Shown piece after piece: positions 45,907 to 54,552 of a stretch of DNA of 64,000 nucleotides (position 1 is its first letter; each line of letters begins with the position of its first letter). Source of the stretch: Lichenicoccus sp965276875 (lineage in GTDB: Bacteria; Pseudomonadota; Alphaproteobacteria; Acetobacterales; Acetobacteraceae); NCBI RefSeq assembly GCF_965276875.1, contig NZ_OZ255701.1:1798001-1862000 (forward strand), given 5' to 3'. Below the pieces are notes generated by a model. It saw only the letters and a program-made list of their open reading frames with translations, made no database searches and was not told the origin of the DNA. A program made the translations under genes and the position numbers.

Positions 45907-47682
45907 CTAAAGCCCTGCAAACGCGCTCCGCTGCGGCCGCTGATTGCAGCCCGAGCTGTGGACTCCCTTCCGCAGGATTGATGCAATACGCTGATAAACT
46001 CGATAGTAAACCATGCGCGAAAAATGCACGCCGTCCGTGGTCTCGTTCGAGTGATTGATGAAGTCCTCAATTCTTAGTAGATGAACGTTCTCGCGTCCAG
46101 CGACCACCTGTGCAATCGCTTTGTTCTGCGCAACGAACCGCCATGCCTCGACATGCTGGCCCTGCCGGTCAGGGACTTTCTCGGGTGCAAGAAGAAATAT
46201 AAGAACGACAGACTGAGGAATGTGTGCAAGGATCAGCGTCAAGCTCTCCGAGAACGCAAGCGCCGACGGACCGACGAAGTCGTAATCACCACGAAGCACC
46301 TCTATCGCGTCGAGCAGAATCGGAGGAGTTGCGCGCTCTTCTAATACGTCGCGATTGTGCGTCCTTACATCGACCGTATTATCCCCCCACGACAGCGCCA
46401 CGGGCACGCTCAACTGCAATCTGCGATGCGAATAGGTCGCTTGATTCGCGGTATTCCAGAAACTGAAAACGCAGACATCAAACCTGGTGGGGTCATCCGC
46501 AAGTCGAGACCGGAAATCACCGGCCACAAATCCAACCCGAAGCGCCTCCGCGACAGCCTCGTTTGCCAGGCCCTCGAAGGCATATTGCAGAAACGCTAAG
46601 TGATCGAGCCGGATCGCCATCTTGTTGCGGACGATGTTGAACTCACCTACAACCTCTTCGGCATTCAGTTCCAGATAGTGCGCTATGCATTGCATATCGC
46701 AGCCACCACGAACCAAAATGCGCCCAGTGAGGCGATCGTCTGAATCGCTCAGCGCACTTCCTGACTCGTTGATCCAATCGACGGCGCCTGTGGAAGCGTG
46801 TAAGTCCGTCAAGACTTCCCCCCAGACTTTTACATCTGGACGACCGAGCTGCTCGAATATCCAAGCTTCAACTCCCATGCCCAGGATACGGCATGAAAAG
46901 CAGTAATGTAGTAGCTGCTTTGAGGAACCGTCCTGAAAAATGACGTATAGACCCACTAAACCGTAGTCGCCGTACGTGTCCCTCACTCTGATCAGGCCTG
47001 CATTGACGTCGAGTTTTGCGAGATCCGAACGTAGCCGCTTCCGAGCCTCTTCGAGACCCTCGGGAAGCCGCCGCTTTGTAAAATTGAGCTGGTTCGTCCG
47101 ATTGATCAGCTCTATTGCTCGGTCAAGATGGGCTTCTACATTGTGCTCTACGGTAACTTGGATGTTGCTTGCCCTCAGGAAGGCTTTGTTATCGGCACTG
47201 GCGGACTGCGCCTCCCGACGACTTTCCATCACCTTGTATTGCCCAAGTCTTTCCAGCCCCGACCCGGGCTTACCGGCAAGTAACGGGGCTTCGAGTAACG
47301 TCGGGATGATTGTATCGCTCGCGACCTGGATTTCTGGCAAGAAATGCAATGCTTCATTGCGATTCATGGCATTGTCATCAATGAAAAGTATTGTTGCCGG
47401 TCGCAGCTGCACCGCCTCGACGAGAGCCTTCAACCTTGGTCCCTTAGGTTCCCAGTTGATGCTAGGGAAAATAAAGAAGTCCCAAATGCCCTTCTGCTTC
47501 AGTATACGTTGCACGGACGCAAGGTCGTTTTTTGAACAAATCGAGCTCATGATGCCTCGATGAGCAAGCGCGATCACAATGTCATGGTGCATATCGATGT
47601 AGCGGATGCCTCCTTCAGTGAGGGTGCCCTGCCAAAACGTCTCGTCCAGATCCCAGACGATCAAGCGAACCGCCTCGACCAT
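45907..47682 (-). CDS. FkbH-like HAD-IIIC phosphatase protein
   Basis: A 591-residue protein with an N-terminal HAD-IIIC domain (VWDLDETFWQGT, nucleophile D11, with SSICSKND and FIDDNAMNRNEA), a GNAT-like middle domain (about 165-310, NRTNQLNFTKRRLP) and a C-terminal domain (about 380-575) reminiscent of SGNH hydrolases (FSFWNTANQ, TDGVHFSRMVY). FkbH-like proteins load glyceryl groups on acyl carriers in polyketide pathways, but stand-alone forms also occur in surface-glycan loci, as here. No acyl-carrier gene is nearby. It is richer in A+T than its left neighbours, suggesting acquisition. Confidence 0.8.
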   Translation of the reverse strand: MVEAVRLIVWDLDETFWQGTLTEGGIRYIDMHHDIVIALAHRGIMSSICSKNDLASVQRILKQKGIWDFFIFPSINWEPKGPRLKALVEAVQLRPATILFIDDNAMNRNEALHFLPEIQVASDTIIPTLLEAPLLAGKPGSGLERLGQYKVMESRREAQSASADNKAFLRASNIQVTVEHNVEAHLDRAIELINRTNQLNFTKRRLPEGLEEARKRLRSDLAKLDVNAGLIRVRDTYGDYGLVGLYVIFQDGSSKQLLHYCFSCRILGMGVEAWIFEQLGRPDVKVWGEVLTDLHASTGAVDWINESGSALSDSDDRLTGRILVRGGCDMQCIAHYLELNAEEVVGEFNIVRNKMAIRLDHLAFLQYAFEGLANEAVAEALRVGFVAGDFRSRLADDPTRFDVCVFSFWNTANQATYSHRRLQLSVPVALSWGDNTVDVRTHNRDVLEERATPPILLDAIEVLRGDYDFVGPSALAFSESLTLILAHIPQSVVLIFLLAPEKVPDRQGQHVEAWRFVAQNKAIAQVVAGRENVHLLRIEDFINHSNETTDGVHFSRMVYYRVYQRIASILRKGVHSSGCNQRPQRSAFAGL

Positions 47683-47903
47683 CGCTATACTCCCGCTTTT
47701 CCCTGAACCAATGCCACGTTCCCTCAGTCTACCCCGGACACCTGCTCCTTAAATAGCTTTATCCGCTAGACGGTATTGACATCGTTTACGCTCATCTCAA
47801 AAACAGTGTCTCCGCGTCATTTTGCTCAACATTTTTGCGATGCAACCCACTGTCGCTGACGGCGCTAAGCTTTGGTTGGTCATCATGTTGACAGGAGTGC
47901 AGG

Positions 47904-48875
47904 ATGAAATGGCTAGGCCTCACGCTCGTACTTTCATCCGCTCTTGTAACTACAAACGCCATAGCGGATTGCAAGACACGAACAATCTTCAAGCAGCCGG
48001 TTGTCACTGGCACCAAAGGGAACTTCTGCGTCAAGTGCAACTTTCCACCGGGACACTTCAACATTGTCCAATGGGAATCCAATCCCCAGTCGGCGGATGG
48101 CGGCGATGTTCCCACCGATCGGGATATTGGCCACAAGACCGGGTTCCATCCCGCTGTGAACAAGGAAACGACGCAGGTTAGTCTGAGGAACACGAATGTC
48201 TCGTCGGGAGCCCAGATGGCAGGTAGAACCGTGGGCGCCTACATTAACTCTGCGGACCTTCCAAACGGAGCACCCTCGAACAAATTCATTATCACTCCAA
48301 GCATCATGTTCAAGCCGGGAACACACGCCTTTAATGGTCTTGATCGGGGTGACCGCATTAATGTCTCGTTTGACCTTCAAGTCCCAGTTGCGGGGGATGA
48401 ACATAAGCCATTGAGTACAACCTACGTGGTTTCCGATCTCGATTTTACCAATCCAGAAACACGTGCATCATTTTACGTCAACGAGATGGTGTTTCATAAT
48501 GCGGTTGAACGCCCAAATGAATGGGTGTTCCTTGATCCTGACACCAAAATGGCGGTTGTTTTGGGTGTAGATTCGCCAAGCTCCCAGTATGCTACCTTCC
48601 GCTCGAAATCGGCGTCCTATCAGAAGAGACCTTGGATTGGTTGGAAGCATTTTTCGTATTCGATCGATCAAATGCAATTTCATTCCGCTCTCTTAGCCGT
48701 CCAGCACAAGTATCCCGGGATTAAACTGTCTGATGACGTCGCCGACTGGGATCTTACGCATTGGCACCTGAATGCCGAACTGTTATTCAAGTCGGGGCCC
48801 GCAGAGATGGGATGGTCAATGCGCAAAGCAGCGGTCACCTTGACGTCTTGCGGAATGCAGGCGGCGCAGACATGA
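47904..48875 (+). CDS. Secreted protein of unknown function
   Basis: A 323-residue protein with a clear signal peptide (MKWLGLTLVLSSALVTTNAIA-DC). The mature part has four scattered cysteines and many aromatic residues (VEWVFLDPD-like, WIGWKHFSYSIDQMQFHSALL), suggesting a beta-sandwich secreted protein or carbohydrate-binding module; I recognise no family. It is A+T-richer than the core genes and lies between the FkbH-like gene and a GT61 gene, so a role with exported polysaccharide is a reasonable guess. A TTGACA at 47776-47781 has no matching -10 at the normal distance. Confidence 0.65.
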   Translation: MKWLGLTLVLSSALVTTNAIADCKTRTIFKQPVVTGTKGNFCVKCNFPPGHFNIVQWESNPQSADGGDVPTDRDIGHKTGFHPAVNKETTQVSLRNTNVSSGAQMAGRTVGAYINSADLPNGAPSNKFIITPSIMFKPGTHAFNGLDRGDRINVSFDLQVPVAGDEHKPLSTTYVVSDLDFTNPETRASFYVNEMVFHNAVERPNEWVFLDPDTKMAVVLGVDSPSSQYATFRSKSASYQKRPWIGWKHFSYSIDQMQFHSALLAVQHKYPGIKLSDDVADWDLTHWHLNAELLFKSGPAEMGWSMRKAAVTLTSCGMQAAQT

Positions 48876-48896
48876 AATTGAGGCCTCAGGCCTACC

Positions 48897-50150
48897 TCAG
48901 CCGCTGAGGAGCCAAGTCAGCGCTTGGTTGAGGAGCTCGTCAGGCAAACGCCAGCTTCGATGCGCCGGCATGCTGTTGTCGCTCTCATCCATGGGAGCGA
49001 AGACAAAGGCGTATTCATGCCCCATGGATGAGTAAAGCTTGGCGTGCTGGCGAACAGTGACATGGAACGTCTCGACATCCACAATCCGTGCATGGCTAGG
49101 CGAGAACATTATGTTGAACATGCCAGAGCCGGATGGCCCAAGAAGGTGGGTTGCCGAGGAAAAAGTTCGGATTTGTTCCACTAGAGTCAATGTCTCTGGA
49201 TAAATAACCTCGAAGCCCCTAGCTCGTAACTGATCCTCGATGTCGGCCTCATTGCGCATCGAGCGGTAACGTGGGCGCGCCAGGCCGGATAAGGCACGGG
49301 ACACGTAGAGTCGCCTTCCACGCTTTGGGTGCTCCAGCATTTCCGCTTGAATGCACTCTGAAAGGCGTTCCCTTGTCCTTGGATGAATGAACCCTTCATT
49401 GTCAAATCCATCAAACATTGAGATGGACTCGAACACCTCTCCAGTGACTTCGTTGGTTTGGAAAACGGGCCTAGCGGGAAATCCCAAAAGTGTCAGCGCC
49501 TCCTGAAACCACGAGGTACGGCCAGACGTTATGTAGCAATCAAACTGTATGCCACGGTCACGCGCTTCAAGCATTTGCGGAAGCTGGCGGAACATGAAGG
49601 ATCCATAGTTACCACCCTCGAGATGATGAAAAAACAATGCGTTCATCGGAATGCGGCGCGGCTTCTCGCGCGCCGCGAAGCGAAGCGATACGCCGTCCGG
49701 GATTTCCTCCATCATAAAGCCGTCATGGCCGATCCTGTTGCGCCGCAGGAGTTCGCGCCGGCCAATCGACTGAACGTCCGCACTCGCCAGAAGGCGCCCG
49801 TCACCGCTTAGAACCGCGCTGTTCCCAATGACTCGGGCATCGCGAATCGTGTGCATTATCACGGGCTTTGAAAAGATAGGGCTGGCCGCTACGCCGTTGA
49901 GACAGTTGGGGTCGTAGGGCGTCCCGAAAATGATGGTGGGTGGCCTGAGCTCACCTATCTGTTCTGGTGCATATGTCGAGCCGCCGGGTTGGTCGGCGAG
50001 CTTGATCACGGCGTGGTCGAGGTTTTTGCCCCCGAACGCGTGTTCAAGCGCCGGTTCGGACGGCGCGGTCGCAAACCAGCGTTTGACTTCGTCGGGATTG
50101 AACAAGGCGAGGCTCCCATACAGATTGCGCGGTGCATCAACGTTCAACAC
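48897..50150 (-). CDS. GT61-family glycosyltransferase
   Basis: A 417-residue protein of glycosyltransferase family 61 (DUF563 type): RIPMNALFFHHLEGGNYGSFM, GRRLYVSRALSGLARPRYR, and the late AIT-like HLLGPSGSGMFNIMFSP followed by VDVETFHVT. Family 61 transfers pentose or hexose units in surface glycans. The start is GTG 50150 with no strong ribosome site; the region just upstream contains insertion-sequence fragments, so the original start could have been changed. Its stop faces the stop of the secreted unknown gene. Confidence 0.85.
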   Translation of the reverse strand: MLNVDAPRNLYGSLALFNPDEVKRWFATAPSEPALEHAFGGKNLDHAVIKLADQPGGSTYAPEQIGELRPPTIIFGTPYDPNCLNGVAASPIFSKPVIMHTIRDARVIGNSAVLSGDGRLLASADVQSIGRRELLRRNRIGHDGFMMEEIPDGVSLRFAAREKPRRIPMNALFFHHLEGGNYGSFMFRQLPQMLEARDRGIQFDCYITSGRTSWFQEALTLLGFPARPVFQTNEVTGEVFESISMFDGFDNEGFIHPRTRERLSECIQAEMLEHPKRGRRLYVSRALSGLARPRYRSMRNEADIEDQLRARGFEVIYPETLTLVEQIRTFSSATHLLGPSGSGMFNIMFSPSHARIVDVETFHVTVRQHAKLYSSMGHEYAFVFAPMDESDNSMPAHRSWRLPDELLNQALTWLLSG

Positions 50151-50164
50151 CTGCGTGATTCGCT

Positions 50165-50290
50165 CAACTTTAGCTTAGATTGCCTCACCAGCAAGCCGAG
50201 CGCGATGCCCGCAACTCGCTGTATCGCGAGCGTCTCGACCGCATGCTCGATGAAGTCCGGGATGTGGGCGTTGATGAAGCGGTCCGCCAG
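50165..50290 (-). mobile_element. IS1380-family transposase fragment
   Basis: The minus strand in this stretch reads LADRFINAHIPDFIEHAVE then TLAIQRVAGIALGLLVRQSK before a stop. This looks like the N-terminal region of IS1380-type transposases, which have a P-x-x-I-E-H-S-V-E-x-x-x-x-Q-R-V-x-G-x-A-L-G signature. A TAG codon stands just before it and the GYEDLND that should follow is gone, so it is a relic of about 40 codons. No terminal inverted repeats were recognised. Confidence 0.45.
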
Positions 50291-50370
50291 CCGCTAGGTC
50301 TGTCCAATGACCCGGCCGGTCGCATACAGGACCGTCGCGCCGCCGCCCGAGTCTTCCACTCCGTCGCCAT

Positions 50371-50505
50371 GCTTCGGGAGGCCATCGCCCAATACGCGGC
50401 CCTGACTACTAACGACTGGCACCCCTTCCAATGGACCAAAGACTCAGACAAGATCGCAATCAGTGTGCGCTTCGGGCGCCAACTGCTAGACTTAGTCGGG
50501 CTGTG
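50371..50505 (+). mobile_element. IS630-family transposase C-terminal fragment
   Basis: The plus strand reads EAIAQYAALTTNDWHPFQWT followed by KDSDKIAISVRFGRQLLD, which matches the tail of IS630-type transposases (the Y-x-x-x-x-N-x-x-P-x-P-F-x-W-T-K-[ST]-A-D-x-I pattern). Only the C-terminal ~45 codons survive; no DDE catalytic residues are present. It lies directly beside the IS1380-like relic, between the GT61 and methyltransferase genes. Inverted repeats and target duplications were not seen. Confidence 0.5.
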
Positions 50506-50514
50506 TCATAAGGT

Positions 50515-51561
50515 ATGGTTGAGTTTATGTCTCAAATGTTCGACGCAACCTCGGCGGCTGCCTACGTCCAGGCACTGTTCAGATTTGTCCTGAACAGGCC
50601 GTCGCCCGAGCAGCATGAGCTTGAACATTGGTCCAACTTCCTGCTGGAGCGGCAGGATCCCGTCGAGGTGTTGGAGCGATTCGGACTGAGTGTTGAGGCG
50701 CAAAGTCACCGGAAGAGCATTGCGGCTGCTACGGAGGGCTTTCCGCCTGGGCACTTCTACTCTCCGATAGTCAACTTTGAGGAAGTCGAAACCGACTCTG
50801 GACGGCTGTTCACAAGACACGCGCCTCTTGGCGTCGACATGAATGTTCTGGTGCAAAAATACATCTTCGATAAGCTTGTATACCACTCGGCGGATCTGCC
50901 GTTCTCTGACGAGAAGACAGAAGGGTTGCGTTATTACTATAACAACACCAGCTATGCATTCGGGGATGCGTTCGGATATTGGGGTATGCTGGCGCACCTC
51001 CGGCCAGCACGGATCATTGAGATCGGTAGCGGGTTCACCTCTGCGCTTGCGCTTGATGGGATCGAGCTTCTTGGTCTGGACACCACGTGCACCTTCATCG
51101 ACCCATATCCTGACCTGCTGCTCAGGGTCACGTCCCCGCTCGCCCCGCGTCACCGGGTAATCGCCGACCGGGTGCAGTCGATATCTCCGAAGCTGGTGGA
51201 GGCGCTTGAAGCGGGAGACATCCTGTTCATTGACTCCTCTCACGTTGTCAAGACCGGGAGCGACGTGCATTTTGAGCTCACGGAGCTGCTGCCGCGCCTC
51301 GCTCCCGGCGTTGTAGTACATTTTCATGATGTGTTCGATAGTTTTGAATACCCAAAGACTTGGGTGGTAGAAGCAAAGCAGTCCTGGAACGAGATTTACT
51401 TTCTACAGGCTTTTCTTATGGGTGATAGCGGCTTCGAAATTATCTACTTTAATGACTTCTTTGCCAAGGAGTTCGCAGCGCATATAGACGCCCTCCCAAT
51501 TGCTATGAGCCGGCGCATTCATCTCAATCCAGGCGGAGGGCTATGGTTGCGCAGGTGTTGA
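50515..51561 (+). CDS. Class I SAM-dependent methyltransferase with N-terminal helical domain
   Basis: A 348-residue protein. The N-terminus (residues 10-50, AYVQALFRFVLNRPSPEQHE) resembles the DUF4214-type helical repeat found in glycan-pathway proteins. The rest is a Rossmann methyltransferase with SAM motif IIEIGSGFTSALALDG near residue 165, IDSSHVVKTGSDVHFEL and a late HFHDVFDSFEYP, close to the class 24 FkbM-neighbouring group that modifies sugars. The start is ATG 50515 with an in-frame ATG four codons later. It is A+T-richer than core genes. Confidence 0.75.
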   Translation: MVEFMSQMFDATSAAAYVQALFRFVLNRPSPEQHELEHWSNFLLERQDPVEVLERFGLSVEAQSHRKSIAAATEGFPPGHFYSPIVNFEEVETDSGRLFTRHAPLGVDMNVLVQKYIFDKLVYHSADLPFSDEKTEGLRYYYNNTSYAFGDAFGYWGMLAHLRPARIIEIGSGFTSALALDGIELLGLDTTCTFIDPYPDLLLRVTSPLAPRHRVIADRVQSISPKLVEALEAGDILFIDSSHVVKTGSDVHFELTELLPRLAPGVVVHFHDVFDSFEYPKTWVVEAKQSWNEIYFLQAFLMGDSGFEIIYFNDFFAKEFAAHIDALPIAMSRRIHLNPGGGLWLRRC

Positions 51562-51596
51562 TGGGTGCCGTGCTTTTGCCCGGTGCCTCTCCCGGC

Positions 51597-53240
51597 TCAG
51601 GCCATCCGCAGCGCTTGCTGGTACAATTCCATATCCATATAGACCCAGTCCTGGATGGCGCGGCGGGTGGCGACGGAAATGTCTCGCACCTGCGGGCGCT
51701 CCTCGGTCACGTTGACTTTCTGGATGTCGAGCACGATGCCGTAGGCGGCTTTGATCGTGGCGGCAAACCGTGTCATGTCCTCCTGAATCCCCACCGCCTT
51801 GAAGCCGTCCAGGTTGCGCAAGGCCATGTTGAAAATTGCGTCGTTGGTCAGGCCATCAAGGCGCATCTGGCGACGATGCACAAGGCTGCTGCCGTAGGCA
51901 AGCTGGAAAGTCGCTCGGTTTTCGAACTCCTCGATCAGCCAGGGCTGGTCACGGATCTGGACGAACTCCTCGATCGGGAAGCGCGCGGCAAGTTCGGTGT
52001 TCAGGCTGCGCTCGACGCCGGTATTGTAGAGCTGGCGCCAGAAATAATAGACCGACATGTAGCGGTCCACCGGATGCCGGAGGACAGTGACGATATCGCC
52101 GCCAAGGCGGCTCGCGGTGTGGTAGCCGAAATGGCCGCTATAGAAGTCGTACGAGGCGGGATCGATGGCGTTGAATTCGCTCTCGTCCCAATGCGAGAAG
52201 CTGCGCAGAGCGCCGTTGGATTGCTGCTCGAAGGCGGCGCGCAACGCCGTCCCGGCTGTCTTGGGGATATGGAGGTGGACGAGGCGCGGCGTCTCGACGT
52301 TCATTAGGGGGCTTGATCCTGTCCCGGATAGTGGCCGCTCTATGTGGCGTATTGAATTGAGGGCACGCAGCGATTGTTCCTGAGTGTGACTCAACGCGGA
52401 TACGAAGACCTGCTTCTGGTCAGGATCGAATCGGCCCTGGTGCTTGTCGAAGATGCGTTGTGCAAGGGCAGGATGACGGGCGATCGCGCGCATGGCCAGT
52501 TCGACCGTGCGTATCGACGATGCGCGCCGTGCTTCGTTGGCAAGGTCCCACACGGCATCGCTCTTTCCGCTCGCGCAAAGGCGCAGCATTTCGGCGCCGA
52601 GCGTTGCTGTGGCGAAGGCGCGCACACTCTCATGGCCGCAGGCGAACATCGGGATCTGGACGATCTCCGGCGCCGCGGCAGCAAGCAAGGCGGCATGGCC
52701 CTGGTCGGCGGAAAGCGCCGGGTCGACAAAGACAAAGCTGAATTGCGGAACATGCTCGCGCCGGATTTCGATGCCCGTATGCAGCGCCGGATCGACGGGA
52801 CATTGCGGTGAGAACGCGACCGCCGTCCCTGCCCCGGCAAGCCGGCCCCAGCGCAACGCCCCATGGCCGCCCATGCCGCTGCCATAGGCGACAACCGTCT
52901 CGAACACCGCGGCGAACGTCGCGGCCAGCTTGCACGCCTTTTCCATTGAGGGACTACAGAACCAGTTGCGCGACTTGGCGATGAAGCCGATCGCGGCGAA
53001 GCCCGGCGCGTCGGCGAGTTCCTGCCCCCAGAAGGTGCGTCCGTCGGCCAGCGAGCCAGTCTCGTTGAACATGCCGAGGGAACCGAAGGTGATGAGAAGA
53101 AAGCTGCTTGGACCCGGCTTGCGGACGACCTGGAAGTCCTCGCAATCGAACAGCACCCCACGGGTAGCGGGCTCGATGGACGAGAGGGCACGCTCATGCG
53201 GCAAGTCGGAGATCGGCTCTTGGGTGGGGAGATCCAGCAT
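51597..53240 (-). CDS. Hydrolase-like / sulfotransferase fusion protein
   Basis: A 547-residue two-domain protein. The first 300 residues look like an alpha/beta-hydrolase core (nucleophile-elbow-like VAYGSGMGGHGALRWG at 118-132, possible Asp 173 and His 203). From about residue 318 comes a sulfotransferase domain: PAPS-binding loop HIPKTAGTALRAAF (324-337) and VLRHPVDRYMSVYYFW, with a typical catalytic-site layout for carbohydrate sulfotransferases. In the elbow the expected Ser is Gly. ATG 53240 was chosen, 7 bases after the upstream GT4 stop. It probably sulfates an exported glycan. Confidence 0.78.
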   Translation of the reverse strand: MLDLPTQEPISDLPHERALSSIEPATRGVLFDCEDFQVVRKPGPSSFLLITFGSLGMFNETGSLADGRTFWGQELADAPGFAAIGFIAKSRNWFCSPSMEKACKLAATFAAVFETVVAYGSGMGGHGALRWGRLAGAGTAVAFSPQCPVDPALHTGIEIRREHVPQFSFVFVDPALSADQGHAALLAAAAPEIVQIPMFACGHESVRAFATATLGAEMLRLCASGKSDAVWDLANEARRASSIRTVELAMRAIARHPALAQRIFDKHQGRFDPDQKQVFVSALSHTQEQSLRALNSIRHIERPLSGTGSSPLMNVETPRLVHLHIPKTAGTALRAAFEQQSNGALRSFSHWDESEFNAIDPASYDFYSGHFGYHTASRLGGDIVTVLRHPVDRYMSVYYFWRQLYNTGVERSLNTELAARFPIEEFVQIRDQPWLIEEFENRATFQLAYGSSLVHRRQMRLDGLTNDAIFNMALRNLDGFKAVGIQEDMTRFAATIKAAYGIVLDIQKVNVTEERPQVRDISVATRRAIQDWVYMDMELYQQALRMA

Positions 53241-53247
53241 GGCGGTG

Positions 53248-54552
53248 CTACGGGACGGCCGCATAGGCTGACGCGGAGTCGGCCGGTTCGTGCTCCATGT
53301 AAACGCTGGTGAATTCCTCAACCATGGTCTCCCGACGGGGCGGCTCGGGCAGGGCGTCGTGCAGGCGTTGCCAGAGGCCGGGTTCCTCGCAGGCGCGGCG
53401 TATGGCGCCGGCGAGTGAGCGCGGATCGCCGACCTCAAAATGCAGACCGTCGATGTCGTGGCGTATGCGCTCCTTGGGGCCGCCGACGTTCGAGCAGAGG
53501 ATCGGCTTGCCGAACATCCAGGCCTCGGAAATCACCAGGCCGAAGATCTCCCACCAGGTCGAGGGGACGATGCACCAGTCGATCCGCGCCATGCGGCCAG
53601 CGAGCTGGTCCACCTGGTAGGAGCCGTTCATGGTGACGATCTGCTCGTCTGGCGGCAGGGCCGCTTCGGCTTCGAGGAAGGCCTCGATCTTGCGGCGACG
53701 CGGCTCGGTCGCATAGCGCAGGTTGTCGCCGTTGATCTCGACGACGAAGTCGGTGAAGCCCTCGTTGCGCAGCAGGGTGACCGCGTCGATGATGACGTGC
53801 ACGCCCTTGTTGTCGACCAGTTGGCCGAAGAAGGCGAAGCGGTTGCGTCGGCGGGTGGGATCGGCCGGCTGGTCGTGGCCGGCGCCATAATTGTGCTGGC
53901 CGTTGGAGATGTGGCGGATCTTCGCGGGGTCGATGCCCCAGTCCGTGTAGTGCTCGATCATGAAGCGGCTCGGCGTGGTGAAGGCGTCGACTACCTCGAA
54001 ATGCTTCTTGAACCACAGCTCGCGCATGAAGAACTGCTCCGGCGTGCGCTCGGGGATGCATTGATGGCAGCGCACCGAGGAGGCCTGTCGGCACAGCGAC
54101 TTGTCGGTGGTGCGCAGCATCTGCCCGTCGGCGGCACAGATCGCCATGAATTCGTGGAAGGTGAAGACGATCCGCGCGTCGGGCAGCGTCCGTCTCGTCA
54201 CCGTCAGCAGGTCGATGCCGTAAGTGAAGAAATGATGGAAATGCACCACGTCCGGCCGGATCAGCTCGAGGAACTCGATGAAGCTCTCGACCAGCAGCGG
54301 GTTGATCGTCTTGTGCCACCAGTAGTCGTAGTCGCGCGACAGGAACAGGAACTCGTTCGGGCGGCCGTCGAAGCCGGTGATGCGCGCACCGCTCTTGAAC
54401 AGGCCGGGGAAGTTGGAATCCACCGAGGCGAGCAGCACCGGCTTTATGCCGGGCTGCTGCTTGAGCCCCTGGAACAGCTCGTAGGCGATCTGCTGGGCGC
54501 CGCCGCGTATCAGCTCGGGATGGAACAGGCTGACGACCAGGACCGTCTTCAC
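53248..54552 (-). CDS. Glycosyltransferase family 4
   Basis: A 434-residue GT-B enzyme with a GT4 start (VVSLFHPELIRGGAQQIAYE), the helical insertion with VHFHHFFTYGIDLL, and donor-site region RFAFFGQLVDNKGVHVII, PSTWWEIFGLVISEAWMFG and GGPKERIRHDIDGLHFE. The GG-Q-near-start loop and late E-x-F-G-L-V-I-S-E are classical for sugar transfer from a nucleotide donor. It overlaps the GT2 gene (ATGA) and is followed by the sulfotransferase fusion, forming a glycan-assembly operon read right to left. Confidence 0.9.
   Translation of the reverse strand: MKTVLVVSLFHPELIRGGAQQIAYELFQGLKQQPGIKPVLLASVDSNFPGLFKSGARITGFDGRPNEFLFLSRDYDYWWHKTINPLLVESFIEFLELIRPDVVHFHHFFTYGIDLLTVTRRTLPDARIVFTFHEFMAICAADGQMLRTTDKSLCRQASSVRCHQCIPERTPEQFFMRELWFKKHFEVVDAFTTPSRFMIEHYTDWGIDPAKIRHISNGQHNYGAGHDQPADPTRRRNRFAFFGQLVDNKGVHVIIDAVTLLRNEGFTDFVVEINGDNLRYATEPRRRKIEAFLEAEAALPPDEQIVTMNGSYQVDQLAGRMARIDWCIVPSTWWEIFGLVISEAWMFGKPILCSNVGGPKERIRHDIDGLHFEVGDPRSLAGAIRRACEEPGLWQRLHDALPEPPRRETMVEEFTSVYMEHEPADSASAYAAVP

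Noticed and set aside
50180..50593. A 137-codon plus-strand open frame as a gene.
   Set aside because: It joins an antisense part of an IS1380-like relic to an IS630-like tail and then runs into the methyltransferase gene in another frame.
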